29,507 nucleotides of DNA from Guillardia theta CCMP2712 (lineage: Eukaryota; Cryptophyceae; Pyrenomonadales; Geminigeraceae), in NCBI RefSeq assembly GCF_000315625.1, contig NW_005434662.1, positions 882,108 to 911,614 of the forward strand, in the 5' to 3' direction. Positions 1-8,338 of the stretch are shown piece by piece; positions within the stretch are counted from its first letter, which is position 1, and each line of letters begins with the position of its first letter. Made by a program: the position numbers and the translations under genes. The notes beneath the pieces were generated by a model that was given only the letters and a program-made list of their open reading frames with translations, was not told the origin of the DNA and did no database searches.

Positions 1-99
1 TCTTCTCAGACGCTGCAACATGGAGGGCGTCGAGGTTGACCTCCCCCACTTGGTCAGGTCGGCAGAGCTACCAATGTAAGGGTGGACCAACGTCACGTC
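1..99 (-). pseudogene. Inverted fragment of the retroelement endonuclease region
   Basis: This stretch is the reverse complement of about 3712-3811 of the retroelement copy further right, with one base missing in a C run. It encodes part of the endonuclease-like region but is inverted and isolated, so it is debris, not a gene. The match to the internal copy is seen directly. Confidence 0.9.
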
Positions 100-110
100 A
101 TAGGGGGTCA

Positions 111-163
111 GAGGATTTACTGGCAGAGGGTAAAAAGTGCCTCAAGCAAAACAAAGCAGGAAC
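111..163 (+). repeat. Short dispersed repeat, copy a
   Basis: The copy holds the two blocks GGATTTACTGGCAGA and GTAAAAAGTGCCTCAAGC followed by an A-rich tail ending GCAGGAAC. Copies recur near 331, 475 (inverted), 5028 (inverted part), 5157 (half inverted) and 7629. Here it separates an inverted retroelement piece (1-99) from a direct one (165-211). Family unknown. Confidence 0.8.
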
Positions 164-164
164 A

Positions 165-327
165 GCTGCATATGCCATGACTCCTCCTCCTCGAGTGTTC
201 ATCCCTCTTGCGTGACATTCTTACCGTGCCCGAGTAAAACTCAGTTGCACAGCCGAAGGACGTACTCGCTCAAGTCGCAGGATAGGGTCTTGCAGTCTAC
301 CATCTTCGCTCATTTTTCTGAGCGAGG
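165..327 (+). pseudogene. Two direct retroelement fragments
   Basis: Positions 165-211 match 3829-3874 (endonuclease region) with a few substitutions. Positions 245-327 match 2348-2429 and the tandem copy near 3222-3302 (before the Cys/His motif). In the fuller element these two blocks lie in the opposite order, so the stretch is rearranged. Bases 212-244 between them match nothing I recognise in the window. Confidence 0.85.
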
Positions 328-330
328 CTA

Positions 331-368
331 TAGGATTTACTGGCAGAAGATAAAAAGTGCCTCAAGCC
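331..368 (+). repeat. Short dispersed repeat, copy b
   Basis: This is a second copy of the dispersed repeat (GGATTTACTGGCAGA, then TAAAAAGTGCCTCAAGC). It joins the retroelement fragment ending near 327 to the N-terminal coding part of the larger retroelement copy that begins near 371. Confidence 0.8.
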
Positions 369-474
369 TTTGGAAGTGCTTCCGCGGCTCATCTCACCCA
401 GCAAGCGCTTGCAGTACTGCAGGTGGATTTGACTGACATCCTCGACACCACTAGCCTGATCCAGGCGATCAAGC

Positions 475-508
475 ACTTTTTACCTTCTGCCAGTAAATCC
501 TATATTGC
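475..508 (-). repeat. Short dispersed repeat, copy c, inserted in the retroelement frame
   Basis: This is an inverted core copy of the dispersed repeat. AAGC lies on both sides (471-474 and 509-512), like a 4-bp target-site duplication. The repeat plus one AAGC is 38 bp, which shifts the frame; the codons on either side would be in one frame without it. Confidence 0.8.
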
Positions 509-1987
509 AAGCGCTACAGCTCCTTTGCGGGGACCGATGACCAAGGGTGGAGGATTCGGCAACACCTGTCACCCCTTTCTAGTCATCCTGCAGCTTTGAA
601 GCTCTACTGCCAACATATCCTCCAAGGGGTCCTTCTTGGCCGGATGCCGGATCTTCTTATTCCTGCCCTGTCAGCCATTCGTCGAGGAGGCAGATTTATT
701 CCCCTCTCCAAGGGAGCTGATAAACCTGGTCTCCGGCCAATTGTCATCGGTTCTGCACACCGTCGACTCGCGACGAAGCTTGCTTTGGCAGGGATTCGCT
801 CATTTCTTGACCAGCACTTCCTCTCGTCTCACCCTCGAGCGATTCAGTTCGGGCTCGATCGAGACGGCTGTCTGAAGTTCTCGCAAACCGCGTCAGCGCT
901 CCTGCCCCTTCACGCTCGCGGTGATGATGAGGATGTTGCCAACCCCACAGTGCTGGTGAGTTTGGATGCAAAGAACGCCTTCAACTCCCTCGACCGCCAG
1001 GCTCTCTTCGATGCAATCGAGGGACGTGCGAGTCGCGACTACTTTGATGGGAGCATCACTGAAGGCGCAAGCTTGCCCTCTTGCGAGCATCTCCGTTTGT
1101 TCGCCTCCTACCTCTCCAGCTACTATGGAGACTCTGCTGACCTTCGACTCTTTCACAAAAGTCAGTCAGCCTCCGTTCAGTGTACCTCGGGCGTCTGTCA
1201 GGGCGATGTCCCCTCCAGCGTGTTTTTCTGCCACAGTATCCACCCCCTGCTCCTCCATATCGCAGAGCTTTTTCCCTCTGTTCGAGTCTTGGCCTATGCT
1301 GACAACGTCGTGCTTGTCGGTCCACTCGAGGATGCCGTTGCAGCTACGTCCGCTATGAAGAAGTACATGGTGGCTGATCTGAAGCTAGAGATTCAACCTC
1401 GCGAGTCGAAAGTTTACATCCCCTCCTGGCATCAACACCCTGATCTCTCGCAGCTGAAGAAGAGCCTTAAGCGCCGTCTCAAGACTCAACTTCTTCACTT
1501 CGAGGTCGTCACTGGCGGGATTACACTTGGCGGCCTGCCTATCGGCACGGATGGATTTCATGCTAGTCAGCTCCGAGCGAAGGTTTCTACCCTCAACGAA
1601 GAGCTCTCAAAGCTCGGGCTCGTCCAGCATGGCTTCATGTTCAAGACGCTGGTGAGGGCGAGCCATCTCCAGAAGCTGCGCTTCTTCCTCCAGGGGTCAT
1701 CTCCGTTTCTCCCGCGGGTCCAATCACAGATTCGTCGCTTTGACCTCTCTGTCCACCTGGCGCTTGAGAAATACCACCGCTGGCCTTCCTCGCAGTACCT
1801 CGCCGCGCATCCCGACCTGCTAGAGTTTGCGAGGTTCAAGCGGGAGCTTCCGCATAGTCGGGGAGGGGACGAGTTCACGCCCTCTGAGGGTCTACACCCC
1901 GCTGTTTACTATACGGCTATCGCTCGCTTCCTCGCTTGGTACTCTGACCAGCCCATGTCCCGGACCTTGCCCTCTCCTCATAGCCTG

Positions 1988-3736
1988 GACGTTCACTGCT
2001 CGAGATCTCTCCGTGCCCAGAAGCATCCTCTGGCGACCTTCTTCGTTGAGGCGCACGACTTCGTTCATAATGCTGGAGCGATCCTCTACCGTCGTGTCAA
2101 GGCTCCTGCACCGGCTGCAGATGGCGCGGCGATCCCACCTGCCCCGGCTGCTGTGCCTGATGACGCAGGACGCCCCCCGGCATCTGTGGTACACATCCCT
2201 GGTTTGCGCGCTCTCGTCGACTCGTCTCATGAGCACTTCATTCCTCCCCCTGCGCAGCGAAATGTGACCCCTCTTGTCATGCGCGTCTTCCCTCGCCATG
2301 TGCATGCTCGCGCTGCGCTGACCGATCAGCAGCGTGATATCCTCACCTTGCACAGCCGCAGGACACACTCGCTCAAGTCGCAGGATAGGGTCTTGCAGTC
2401 TACCATCTTCGCTCATTTTCCTGAGCGAGACCTGAGCCACTCTCCGATGCGAGTCTCGAGCTACTACCCCCTCAAGGCCTTCCCGCACCGCTATGCTCAG
2501 ATGCTCGACTGCTATCTCCATGGCATGCCGATCTGCCAGTGTCCGACGGAATGTGATGGATGTCAGCGCGAGCTCGATCCCTCCGTTGCTGCACATCATC
2601 TCCAGACCTGCAAACGCCGATCCTCCAAGCTTCCCACGGCGCATGACAACCTTACTCGTACGATTCGGTCGATGCTGAACGAAGCTGGTCTTCAGAGCGT
2701 CATCGATACAGTGGGGGATCCTCGTTCTCGACGGCAGGTACCCTCCCATCCTCATGGCCGCAAGATGAAGGGCGATATCCACATTCCTGGAATCCGCGAT
2801 CGAGGGTCCGAGCAGTACGAGGGCTTGATGGCGGACGTGACGTTGGTCCACCCTTACACGGACGTTCACTGCTCGAGGTCTCTCCGTGCCCAGAAGCATC
2901 CTCTGGCGACCTTCTTCGTTGAGGCGCACGACTTCGTTCATAATGCTGGAGCGATCCTCTACCGTCGTGTCAAGGCTCCTGCACCGGCTGCAGATGGCGC
3001 GGCGATCCCACCTGCCCCGGCTGCTGTGCCTGATGACGCAGGACGCCCCCCGGCATCTGTGGTACACATCCCTGGTTTGCGCGCTCTCGTCGACTCGTCT
3101 CATGAGCACTTCATTCCTCCCCCTGCGCAGCGAAATGTGACCCCTCTTGTCATGCGCGTCTTCCCTCGCCATGTGCATGCTCGCGCTGCGCTGACCGATC
3201 AGCAGCGTGATATCCTCACCTTGCACAGCCGCAGGACACACTCGCTCAAGTCGCAGGATAGGGTCTTGCAGTCTACCATCTTCGCTCATTTTCCTGAGCG
3301 AGACCTGAGCCACTCTCCGATGCGAGTCTCGAGCTACTACCCCCTCAAGGCCTTCCCGCACCGCTATGCTCAGATGCTCGACTGCTATCTCCATGGCATG
3401 CCGATCTGCCAGTGTCCGACGGAATGTGATGGATGTCAGCGCGAGCTCGATCCCTCCGTTGCTGCACATCATCTCCAGACCTGCAAACGCCGATCCCGGA
3501 GTCCAAGCTTCCCACGGCGCATGACAACCTTACTCGTACGATTCGGTCGATGCTGAACGAAGCTGGTCTTCAGAGCGTCATCGATACAGTGGGGGATCCT
3601 CGTTCTCGACGGCAGGTACCCTCCCATCCTCATGGCCGCAAGATGAAGGGCGATATCCACATTCCTGGAATCCGCGATCGAGGGTCCGAGCAGTACGAGG
3701 GCTTGATGGCGGACGTGACGTTGGTCCACCCTTACA
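1988..3736 (+). repeat. Near-identical tandem duplication (871 and 876 bp)
   Basis: Copy 1 is 1988-2858 and copy 2 is 2861-3736, with a 2-base spacer. By eye they differ by one A/G substitution near 2003/2876 and by 5 extra bases (CGGAG) near 3497 in copy 2, which breaks the frame. The unit spans the segment before the Cys/His cluster through the start of the endonuclease region. Near identity means a very recent duplication, gene conversion or an assembly error. Confidence 0.95.
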
Positions 3737-5027
3737 TTGGTAGCTCTGCCGACCTGACCAAGTGGGGGGAGGTCAACCTCGACGCCCTCCATGTTGCAGC
3801 GTCTGAGAAGATTCGCAAACATCGCGCTGCATATGCCATGACTACTCCTCCTCGAGCGTTCATCCCTCTTGCCATCTCGACGGACGGTACCCTGCATCCT
3901 GACACCCTCCGCTTCATCTGGTATCTTGCGGACATCATTGCTCAGCGCTCGATGCCTCTTGAGGATGCGGCGTTTGGTCGGCACTTCGTGCCTGATGACG
4001 GACCTGCTGCTGAGGTCTTGGCTCGCAAACGCGCCGCCACCTATCAGCGCCTCACTATGCAGCTGACGCTGGAAGCGCTCTTGTCTGGTGCGAGGCGCAT
4101 GACGCCCTTGCGGGCGCAAGCACTTCTCGAGCCAGAGGACAGCTCCTCCTCAGACTTTGTCGAGTCGCCCGAGGGGGAGTCTTCGCCGGAGGTCTCCGAC
4201 TCCGATGGGGGACACCCTTCGAGTGGCGCCGACGATCGGCGCGGAGCTGGCGAGGCGTCTCCGTCCCTCACTGTGACGTCGGGTGCCTCCGGAGAGCTCG
4301 ACACCACTGGGGTGCTTGCTGCTGGTCCGAGCTCGCCTGCTTCCTCCCCGGCATCGGTCGGGTCACGCCGGTCCTTGGGCATTGCCGCGGCGTCGCCGCC
4401 GTCACGGGCGGCTACCGCTGACTCGGCTACCGCTGACTCGGAGGCTAGCGAGGAGGACTACCTCGAGCGGTACCGTGTTCATGTGTCCAGCCTCCCTCCG
4501 TCCGCTGCCCCAGGCGGACCCCCGGGCAGCGCCGGCTCCTTGTCGGCGGCTGCCCTTTCTCCGTCCGCGGCCGCCCGCTTTGTGGCGGCAGCGGACGTCT
4601 CGACTGACAGTGGTCAGTCGGCTGCCTCCGGGTATCGCGTCTGAGGGATTTTATTCCTCCTGCATGCTCCTGCTGCTTGTTGCTTGATTGCTTGACCCTT
4701 AGGCTGCTTGTCTGCGCGGCTTCGCGCTTGGGCTGGCGCTGCCGCGTCTGGGTGCCAGCAGTGCTGGCGTCTGGGTGCCAGCAGTGCTCGCTAGGAACAC
4801 GGTACCGCTCGAGGTAGTCCTCCTCGCTAGCCGGGCAACGCCGGATTCTGACCTTGGTGCTGAGGAGGACCCTAAGTGCCGACCAAACGCCGCATCCTCG
4901 AGCCAGAGGACAGCTCGAGTCGCCCGCCGGCCCGAGGAGTGTTCGCCGGAAGTCTCCTACTCCGATGGGGGACTTTGAAACATCCGGAGTGGAGCCGACG
5001 AGCTCACTGCAACGTCGGATGCCTCCG

Positions 5028-5044
5028 GAGGCACTTTTTACCTT
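5028..5044 (-). repeat. Short dispersed repeat, partial copy d
   Basis: The block GAGGCACTTTTTACCTT is the inverse of the repeat core. It lies exactly where a direct tail fragment stops and an inverted tail fragment starts. Confidence 0.65.
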
Positions 5045-5156
5045 GTAGCCGCGTAGACAAGCAGGCTGAGGGTCAAGCAACAATCAGCAGGAGGGGAGGG
5101 ACTTCCGAGCTGAAACTCCCTTAGACGCGATACCCGGAAGCACTGATCCGACTGAT

Positions 5157-5212
5157 TCCTGCTTTTTTTTTGCTTGAGGCACTTTTTGAACAAGCTAAAC
5201 CTGCATGCACAC
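5157..5212. repeat. Short dispersed repeat, copy e, with internal inversion
   Basis: Bases 5157-5187 are the inverse of the core and A-rich tail, while 5188-5212 (AAGCTAAACCTGCATGCACAC region) keep the direct orientation seen in the copy at 7629-7698. The copy is thus inverted only in its left half. Confidence 0.75.
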
Positions 5213-5312
5213 ATCGCACAGCGAGAAGCTGCACAAACCGTGGCACACACAAAACACAAGACCAAAAGTAACCAGCACGTTTTGTGTGTTTGTGCAGCTG
5301 CATGCGGGTTTA
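5200..5312. repeat. Imperfect inverted repeat
   Basis: AAACCTGCATGCACAC and CTGCACAAAC near 5197-5240 recur inverted near 5278-5312 (GTTTGTGCAGCTGCATGC, then GGTTTA). The arms could pair in single-stranded DNA or RNA. The left arm is the tail of dispersed-repeat copy e. Confidence 0.55.
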
Positions 5313-5350
5313 TCTAATCCGACTGAACATTGTCAGTCGCCGCCGCAAAG

Positions 5351-5809
5351 ACAAGTCAGCCAGAGCTCTGCAGTCTCACCGACGAGGTGAGACGCAGTGA
5401 CATGAGGACGGAAGCGCTCATGAATGTAGAGGAAGACTCGGAGGTTGGAAGACATAGGATTTACGGGCCATAAGCCCTCCTGCCAATGGGAGGTGGCCTC
5501 TCGGGTCCATGGCAATCTGCTGCAACGTGGGGGTACCGGGCCTACCACCTCCACTGGTGGAATTCTGCAGGGCAACGGGTGAGTGGTCGACCCGAAGGAC
5601 TACCCCTGTGATACCTTTACTTACCGGGAATAGGGGGGGTGGTATACAGTACCGGTGGCTGAAAAGATAGACATGTAAATATTTCGCGGGACGTGATTGG
5701 TGTCCCCTACCCTACCGTGGTTTACAACTGAGGGGAATAAGGGGAAGGGGGGTAGTCAACCACCCCCGAGGGGAGAAAAGCGGAGTCGGCGGGCGAGTCC
5801 CCGTGAAAA
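5351..5809. other. Intergenic, no gene seen
   Basis: I found no convincing coding stretch here. A partial repeat edge (ATAGGATTTACGGGCC) lies at 5455-5471, and C-rich TACCC-type boxes occur near 5706-5716. The interval could hold the promoter of the cysteine-rich gene that follows, but no TATA or initiator can be assigned. Confidence 0.4.
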
Positions 5810-5839
5810 ATGGAAATGCGAGGTGTGTGCCGACAGGGA

Positions 5840-6238
5840 ATGGGAGAAGGTGTTCGATTGTTGGCTTTGCTCTTCTTTTCGACTTTTTTGAGCGTCAATG
5901 GCTCGTTCATTGATTGTCCCAGTTGTCCCAGCAACAGTTATGAAATTTTTGGTTGCAGTACTTCCTATGGAACATGCTTGGACGTCAATACAGGGAACAC
6001 AGCACCGGCATGCTGGTGTCGATGCATCACTGGGTATTATTATTACCAGTACACTGACAGCCTGGGAGTCGTTGTGGATGCCTGTTCGCCTTGCACAACG
6101 TGCTCTGCCAACCAGTATCAGTACAGCACATGCTCAGCCAATGGTCAAGATACTGTTTGTAAGACTTGCAGTGTCTGCCCGACGGGGAAGTATGCATCAT
6201 CTGCGTGCACACGTACCACGGACACAGTCTGCACATAA
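5840..6238 (+). CDS. Secreted TNFR-like cysteine-rich protein, probably truncated
   Basis: Starting from the ATG at 5840 (an in-frame ATG at 5810 is also open), the protein begins MGEGVRLLALLFFSTFLSVNG, a good signal peptide. The rest is rich in CxxC pairs and Tyr and resembles TNFR/NGFR-type cysteine-rich repeats, for example CSPCTTC followed by YSTCSANGQDTVCKTC and a final TDTVC. It should therefore be secreted or an ectodomain; the ligand is unknown. Two stops (TAA TGA, 6236-6241) end it, but the same frame continues at 6251 with VCPYYEFDGGKASDCLLCPVG before a further stop at 6293, so a longer protein has probably been cut or an intron is unresolved. No membrane segment follows in the window. 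Confidence 0.6.
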   Translation: MGEGVRLLALLFFSTFLSVNGSFIDCPSCPSNSYEIFGCSTSYGTCLDVNTGNTAPACWCRCITGYYYYQYTDSLGVVVDACSPCTTCSANQYQYSTCSANGQDTVCKTCSVCPTGKYASSACTRTTDTVCT

Positions 6239-6250
6239 TGATTGTACCCG

Positions 6251-6480
6251 GTATGCCCATATTATGAATTCGATGGCGGAAAGGCAAGCGATTGCCTCCT
6301 TTGCCCAGTTGGATCGTACAGCAATTATCCGGAGACATAACATCGTAGGGACGTGGTTGTGCAGGTGGGGAAACTGTGGGGACGACGTCCATGACCTTCA
6401 CAACCCTTGACTTTGGCAGGTTCCCCTTGTACTGCACGATCCTCTGCCTAGGATTTTCACAACGCGGTGTGGTCGATCCA
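6251..6480 (+). pseudogene. Continuation of the cysteine-rich frame beyond the stops
   Basis: In the same frame as the upstream protein, 6251-6292 encodes another Cys-x5-Cys type piece (VCPYYEF...DCLLCPVG). From about 6388 another frame reads TSMTFTTLDFGRFPLYCT up to a stop near 6492. These may be decayed exons of a longer receptor-like gene. I could not link them with clear splice sites. Confidence 0.4.
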
Positions 6481-6599
6481 GACTTTTTTTAATTTTGAGA
6501 AATCAGTGATATCGCTGATGATTTTCAACGAGCGCGTATACATGGTGTTCTGACGCGTCAAATCTGATAGGTTGAGCTGCCGTTCATTGAACTTTCAAC

Positions 6600-7310
6600 T
6601 CCCCCGAGTCTGCCTGCCGGCTCATCACCCACTCGGCCGCGCGATGTGGACGTGCAACACTCAGGGATCCTGCCCGAGCTTGACGATCCACATCGTGCGG
6701 CAGCTCCTCCCGGAGCCAATCCAGGTTCTTCAGCTCCACTGCAGGGTGATCATACCCCTCTGATTCTTGAACATCTCGAGGAGGATGGAGTACCTCTTCT
6801 GCGGGGGCAAGCCCTCCACGCTCACCCCGCGGTGCATCACGATGTCGTAGGTCAGCACCCGCGGCTCGTGCCTGTTGATCGGCGCCCTGTCCTCGAGGAA
6901 GTGGGCGAGGACGAGCGTGCCCGGCGGCATCACGTTGCCCTGCATCGCCTCGTCCGAGGCATCAGGCGCCCCCTTATGCCGACAAAGGTCCGCCTCTCCC
7001 TGTCGACGTAGATGCTGATCCCCACGCGATCCTTCGGAAGCCACGTGGCGAGGGGGGTGCAGCAGGCCTCCGCCTGCGCCGGCGCTTCAGGCAGCGCTCG
7101 TTGGTGCAGTCGGGATGCGAGCCGCGGTAAAAGCAGTGGAGCTCCACCTCCGTCCTCCACCTTCGTCTGCCGTGTGACGCAAGGAGGGAGGCTCAGGAGC
7201 TCGAAGCTCTCGCACATGCAGAGGTGGACAAGGGCCTTGGCGCACAGCCTCTCGCTCCAGAGGTCTGCAACCTCCATCCTGGCAAATTCGGTCGGATTTG
7301 GATTCGCCCG
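6600..7310 (-). pseudogene. Broken coding relic, possible capping-enzyme/ligase-like nucleotidyltransferase
   Basis: High GC at third codon positions marks a minus-strand reading that changes frame at least three times. In order it reads SERLCAKALVHLCMCESFELL (near 7260-7200), then VELHCFYRGSHPDCTNERC (near 7140-7085), then PKDRVGISIYVDRERRTFVG (near 7045-6985), then PPGTLVLAHFLEDRAPINRH and RVLTYDIVMHRGVSVEG (near 6930-6820), and finally ELKNLDWLREELPHDVD (near 6745-6690) in another frame. The order K-x-(D/R)-x-G-like, GTLVLAHF, TYDI and LPHDVD recalls GTase/ligase motifs I, III, IIIa and V, but motif I is poor. No continuous protein can be made from it. Family assignment is tentative. Confidence 0.35.
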
Positions 7311-7342
7311 ACAGGGACCTCCGGTGACATTTTCTGCAATGC

Positions 7343-7624
7343 ATGATACATGACGCTGCGATGTTGACTGAAGCATGCATCCTCGCCATCACGGCAATCA
7401 TTATGTCCGCTTTTGCCTCCTACCTGAAGCAAAACCTTTTCCCGGACATATGCTTCCACGACGTGTTGAAGATTCTGACCGGGAACCACTTTGTGCTGCT
7501 GAAGTACATCGACCCCTCTTTGTGCATCGTCTACGTGATGCTCTTCAAGTTCGCCTTCGCCTACCTGTGCTTCCGGCTTAAGCATCTCAAGAACAACATA
7601 TGGGGCAGTTTCAACACAGGACCA
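7343..7624 (+). pseudogene. Fragment of a hydrophobic membrane-like protein
   Basis: An open frame with coding-like codon use begins at ATG 7343 (or 7361, MLTEACILAITAIIMSAFAS) and has two hydrophobic segments, ILAITAIIMSAFAS and IVYVMLFKFAFAYLCF. At about 7629 it runs into a copy of the dispersed short repeat and ends at 7684 inside it, so its natural C-terminus is lost. The family is not recognised. It is divergent from the minus-strand relic on its left. Confidence 0.4.
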
Positions 7625-7628
7625 ATGA

Positions 7629-7698
7629 GTTTACTCGCAGGAGGTAAAAAGTGCCTCAAGCAGAAGAAAGCAGGAACAAGCTAAACCTGCATGCACAC
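7629..7698 (+). repeat. Short dispersed repeat, longest copy
   Basis: This copy shows the full form: TTTACTCGCAGGAGG, GTAAAAAGTGCCTCAAGC, GAAGAAAGCAGGAAC, then AAGCTAAACCTGCATGCACAC. It lies between two coding relics, 2.4 kb from the retroelement debris. Confidence 0.8.
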
Positions 7699-7714
7699 AG
7701 GAAGTTAGCCTAGA

Positions 7715-7968
7715 TAAAGGGCCTGACATGCGCCCGCAATTGGTCTCCGGTGGCTTCCCGGGTGTGACCAACCTGACCTCGCTTCTCAATGACAAGGGGA
7801 GCGCGGCTATTGTTCGGTTTGTTATGACTGTGAAATCAATAGTTGGCTTGCGATCTACGAGCGGGTGACAGATGCTTATGGAGCCTTCAGTGTCTCTGCA
7901 AGTATGGCCTGCGCCTGGTCGGACAGTGGCAACAAGCCCTGGGTCAAAAGACTTCAATGTGTATAGCA
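7715..7968 (+). pseudogene. Unrecognised coding relic before the tandem repeat
   Basis: One frame reads PDMRPQLVSGGFPGVTNLTS and continues through SAAIVRFVMTVKS to a stop near 7868. Another frame reads AYGAFSVSASMACAWSDSGN to about 7940 and then DFNVYSSEID, which flows into the first copy of the 32-bp repeat. Codon use looks like former coding sequence with frame breaks. The family is not recognised. Confidence 0.4.
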
Positions 7969-8338
7969 GCGAGATTGACTACTTCATAGACTACATCAAA
8001 GCGAGATTGACTACTTCATAGACTACATCAAAGCGAGATTGACTACTTCATAGACTACATCAAAGCGAGATTGACTACTTCATAGACTACATCAAAGCGA
8101 GATTGACTACATCATAGACTACATCAAAGCGAGATTGACTACTTCATAGACTACATCAAAGCGAGATTGACTACTTCATAGACTACATCAAAGCGAGATT
8201 GACTACTTCATAGACTACATCAAAGCGAGATTGACTACTTCATAGACTACATCAAAGCGAGATTGACTACTTCATAGACTACATCAAAGCGAGATTGACT
8301 ACTTCATAGACTACATCAAAGCGAGATTGACTACATCA
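7969..8338 (+). repeat. 32-bp tandem repeat, about 11.6 copies
   Basis: The unit begins GCGAGATTGACTACTTCATA and ends with a second GACTACATCAAA block; copies start every 32 bases from 7969 to 8321. They are almost identical; the copy near 8097 has ACATCA instead of ACTTCA, and the last is partial. There are no spacers, so this is not a CRISPR array. The unit itself contains GACTAC twice, a likely seed for slippage. It arose from coding sequence (SEIDYFIDYIK), but a 32-base period shifts frame at every copy. Confidence 0.98.

Larger units (their letters stand above)
371..4644 (+). pseudogene. Non-LTR retroelement protein: reverse transcriptase + PD-(D/E)XK-like endonuclease, disrupted
   Basis: The long open frame 596-3556 holds reverse-transcriptase motifs: motif A VSLDAKNAFNS (Asp codon at 965), motif B SGVCQGDVPSS (about 1187-1219) and motif C LAYADNVVLVG (1289-1321). 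Downstream come a Cys/His cluster (CQCPTECDGC then HHLQTC) and, from about 2700 and again from 3575, an endonuclease-like region with KGDI, MADVTLVHP and K-x2-HRAAYA. This order resembles R2-type LINEs. The tail (about 4120-4644) is Ser/Pro/acidic. Three lesions are visible: a 38-bp insertion at 471-508 shifts the N-terminal frame, an internal tandem duplication (1988-3736) repeats the Cys/His and endonuclease start, and 5 extra bases near 3497 move the C-terminal part to the frame ending at 4644. Motif C reads YADN instead of YADD. The element is probably dead as a whole. The upstream limit is uncertain. Confidence 0.85.
4740..5350. pseudogene. Scrambled, partly inverted copies of the retroelement tail
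   Basis: Several blocks match the 3' part of the element. About 4796-4832 is the inverse of 4442-4480. About 4889-5027 is a diverged direct copy of 4130-4293 with deletions. About 5045-5150 is the inverse of roughly 4605-4720. About 5315-5347 is an inverted copy of 4578-4619 with a deletion. Together they form a degenerate palindromic tail. There is no coding potential of their own. Confidence 0.8.

Noticed and set aside
1892-3472. 526-codon minus-strand open frame
   Set aside because: It is antisense to the retroelement and is long only because the tandem duplication repeats it. It shows no domain.
6505-6526. Palindrome ATCAGTGATATCGCTGAT as an operator
   Set aside because: It is a single imperfect palindrome with no nearby intact gene and could occur by chance.
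7969-8338. Regular 32-bp repeats as a CRISPR array
   Set aside because: Copies are directly adjacent without spacers, the context is eukaryotic and there are no cas genes.
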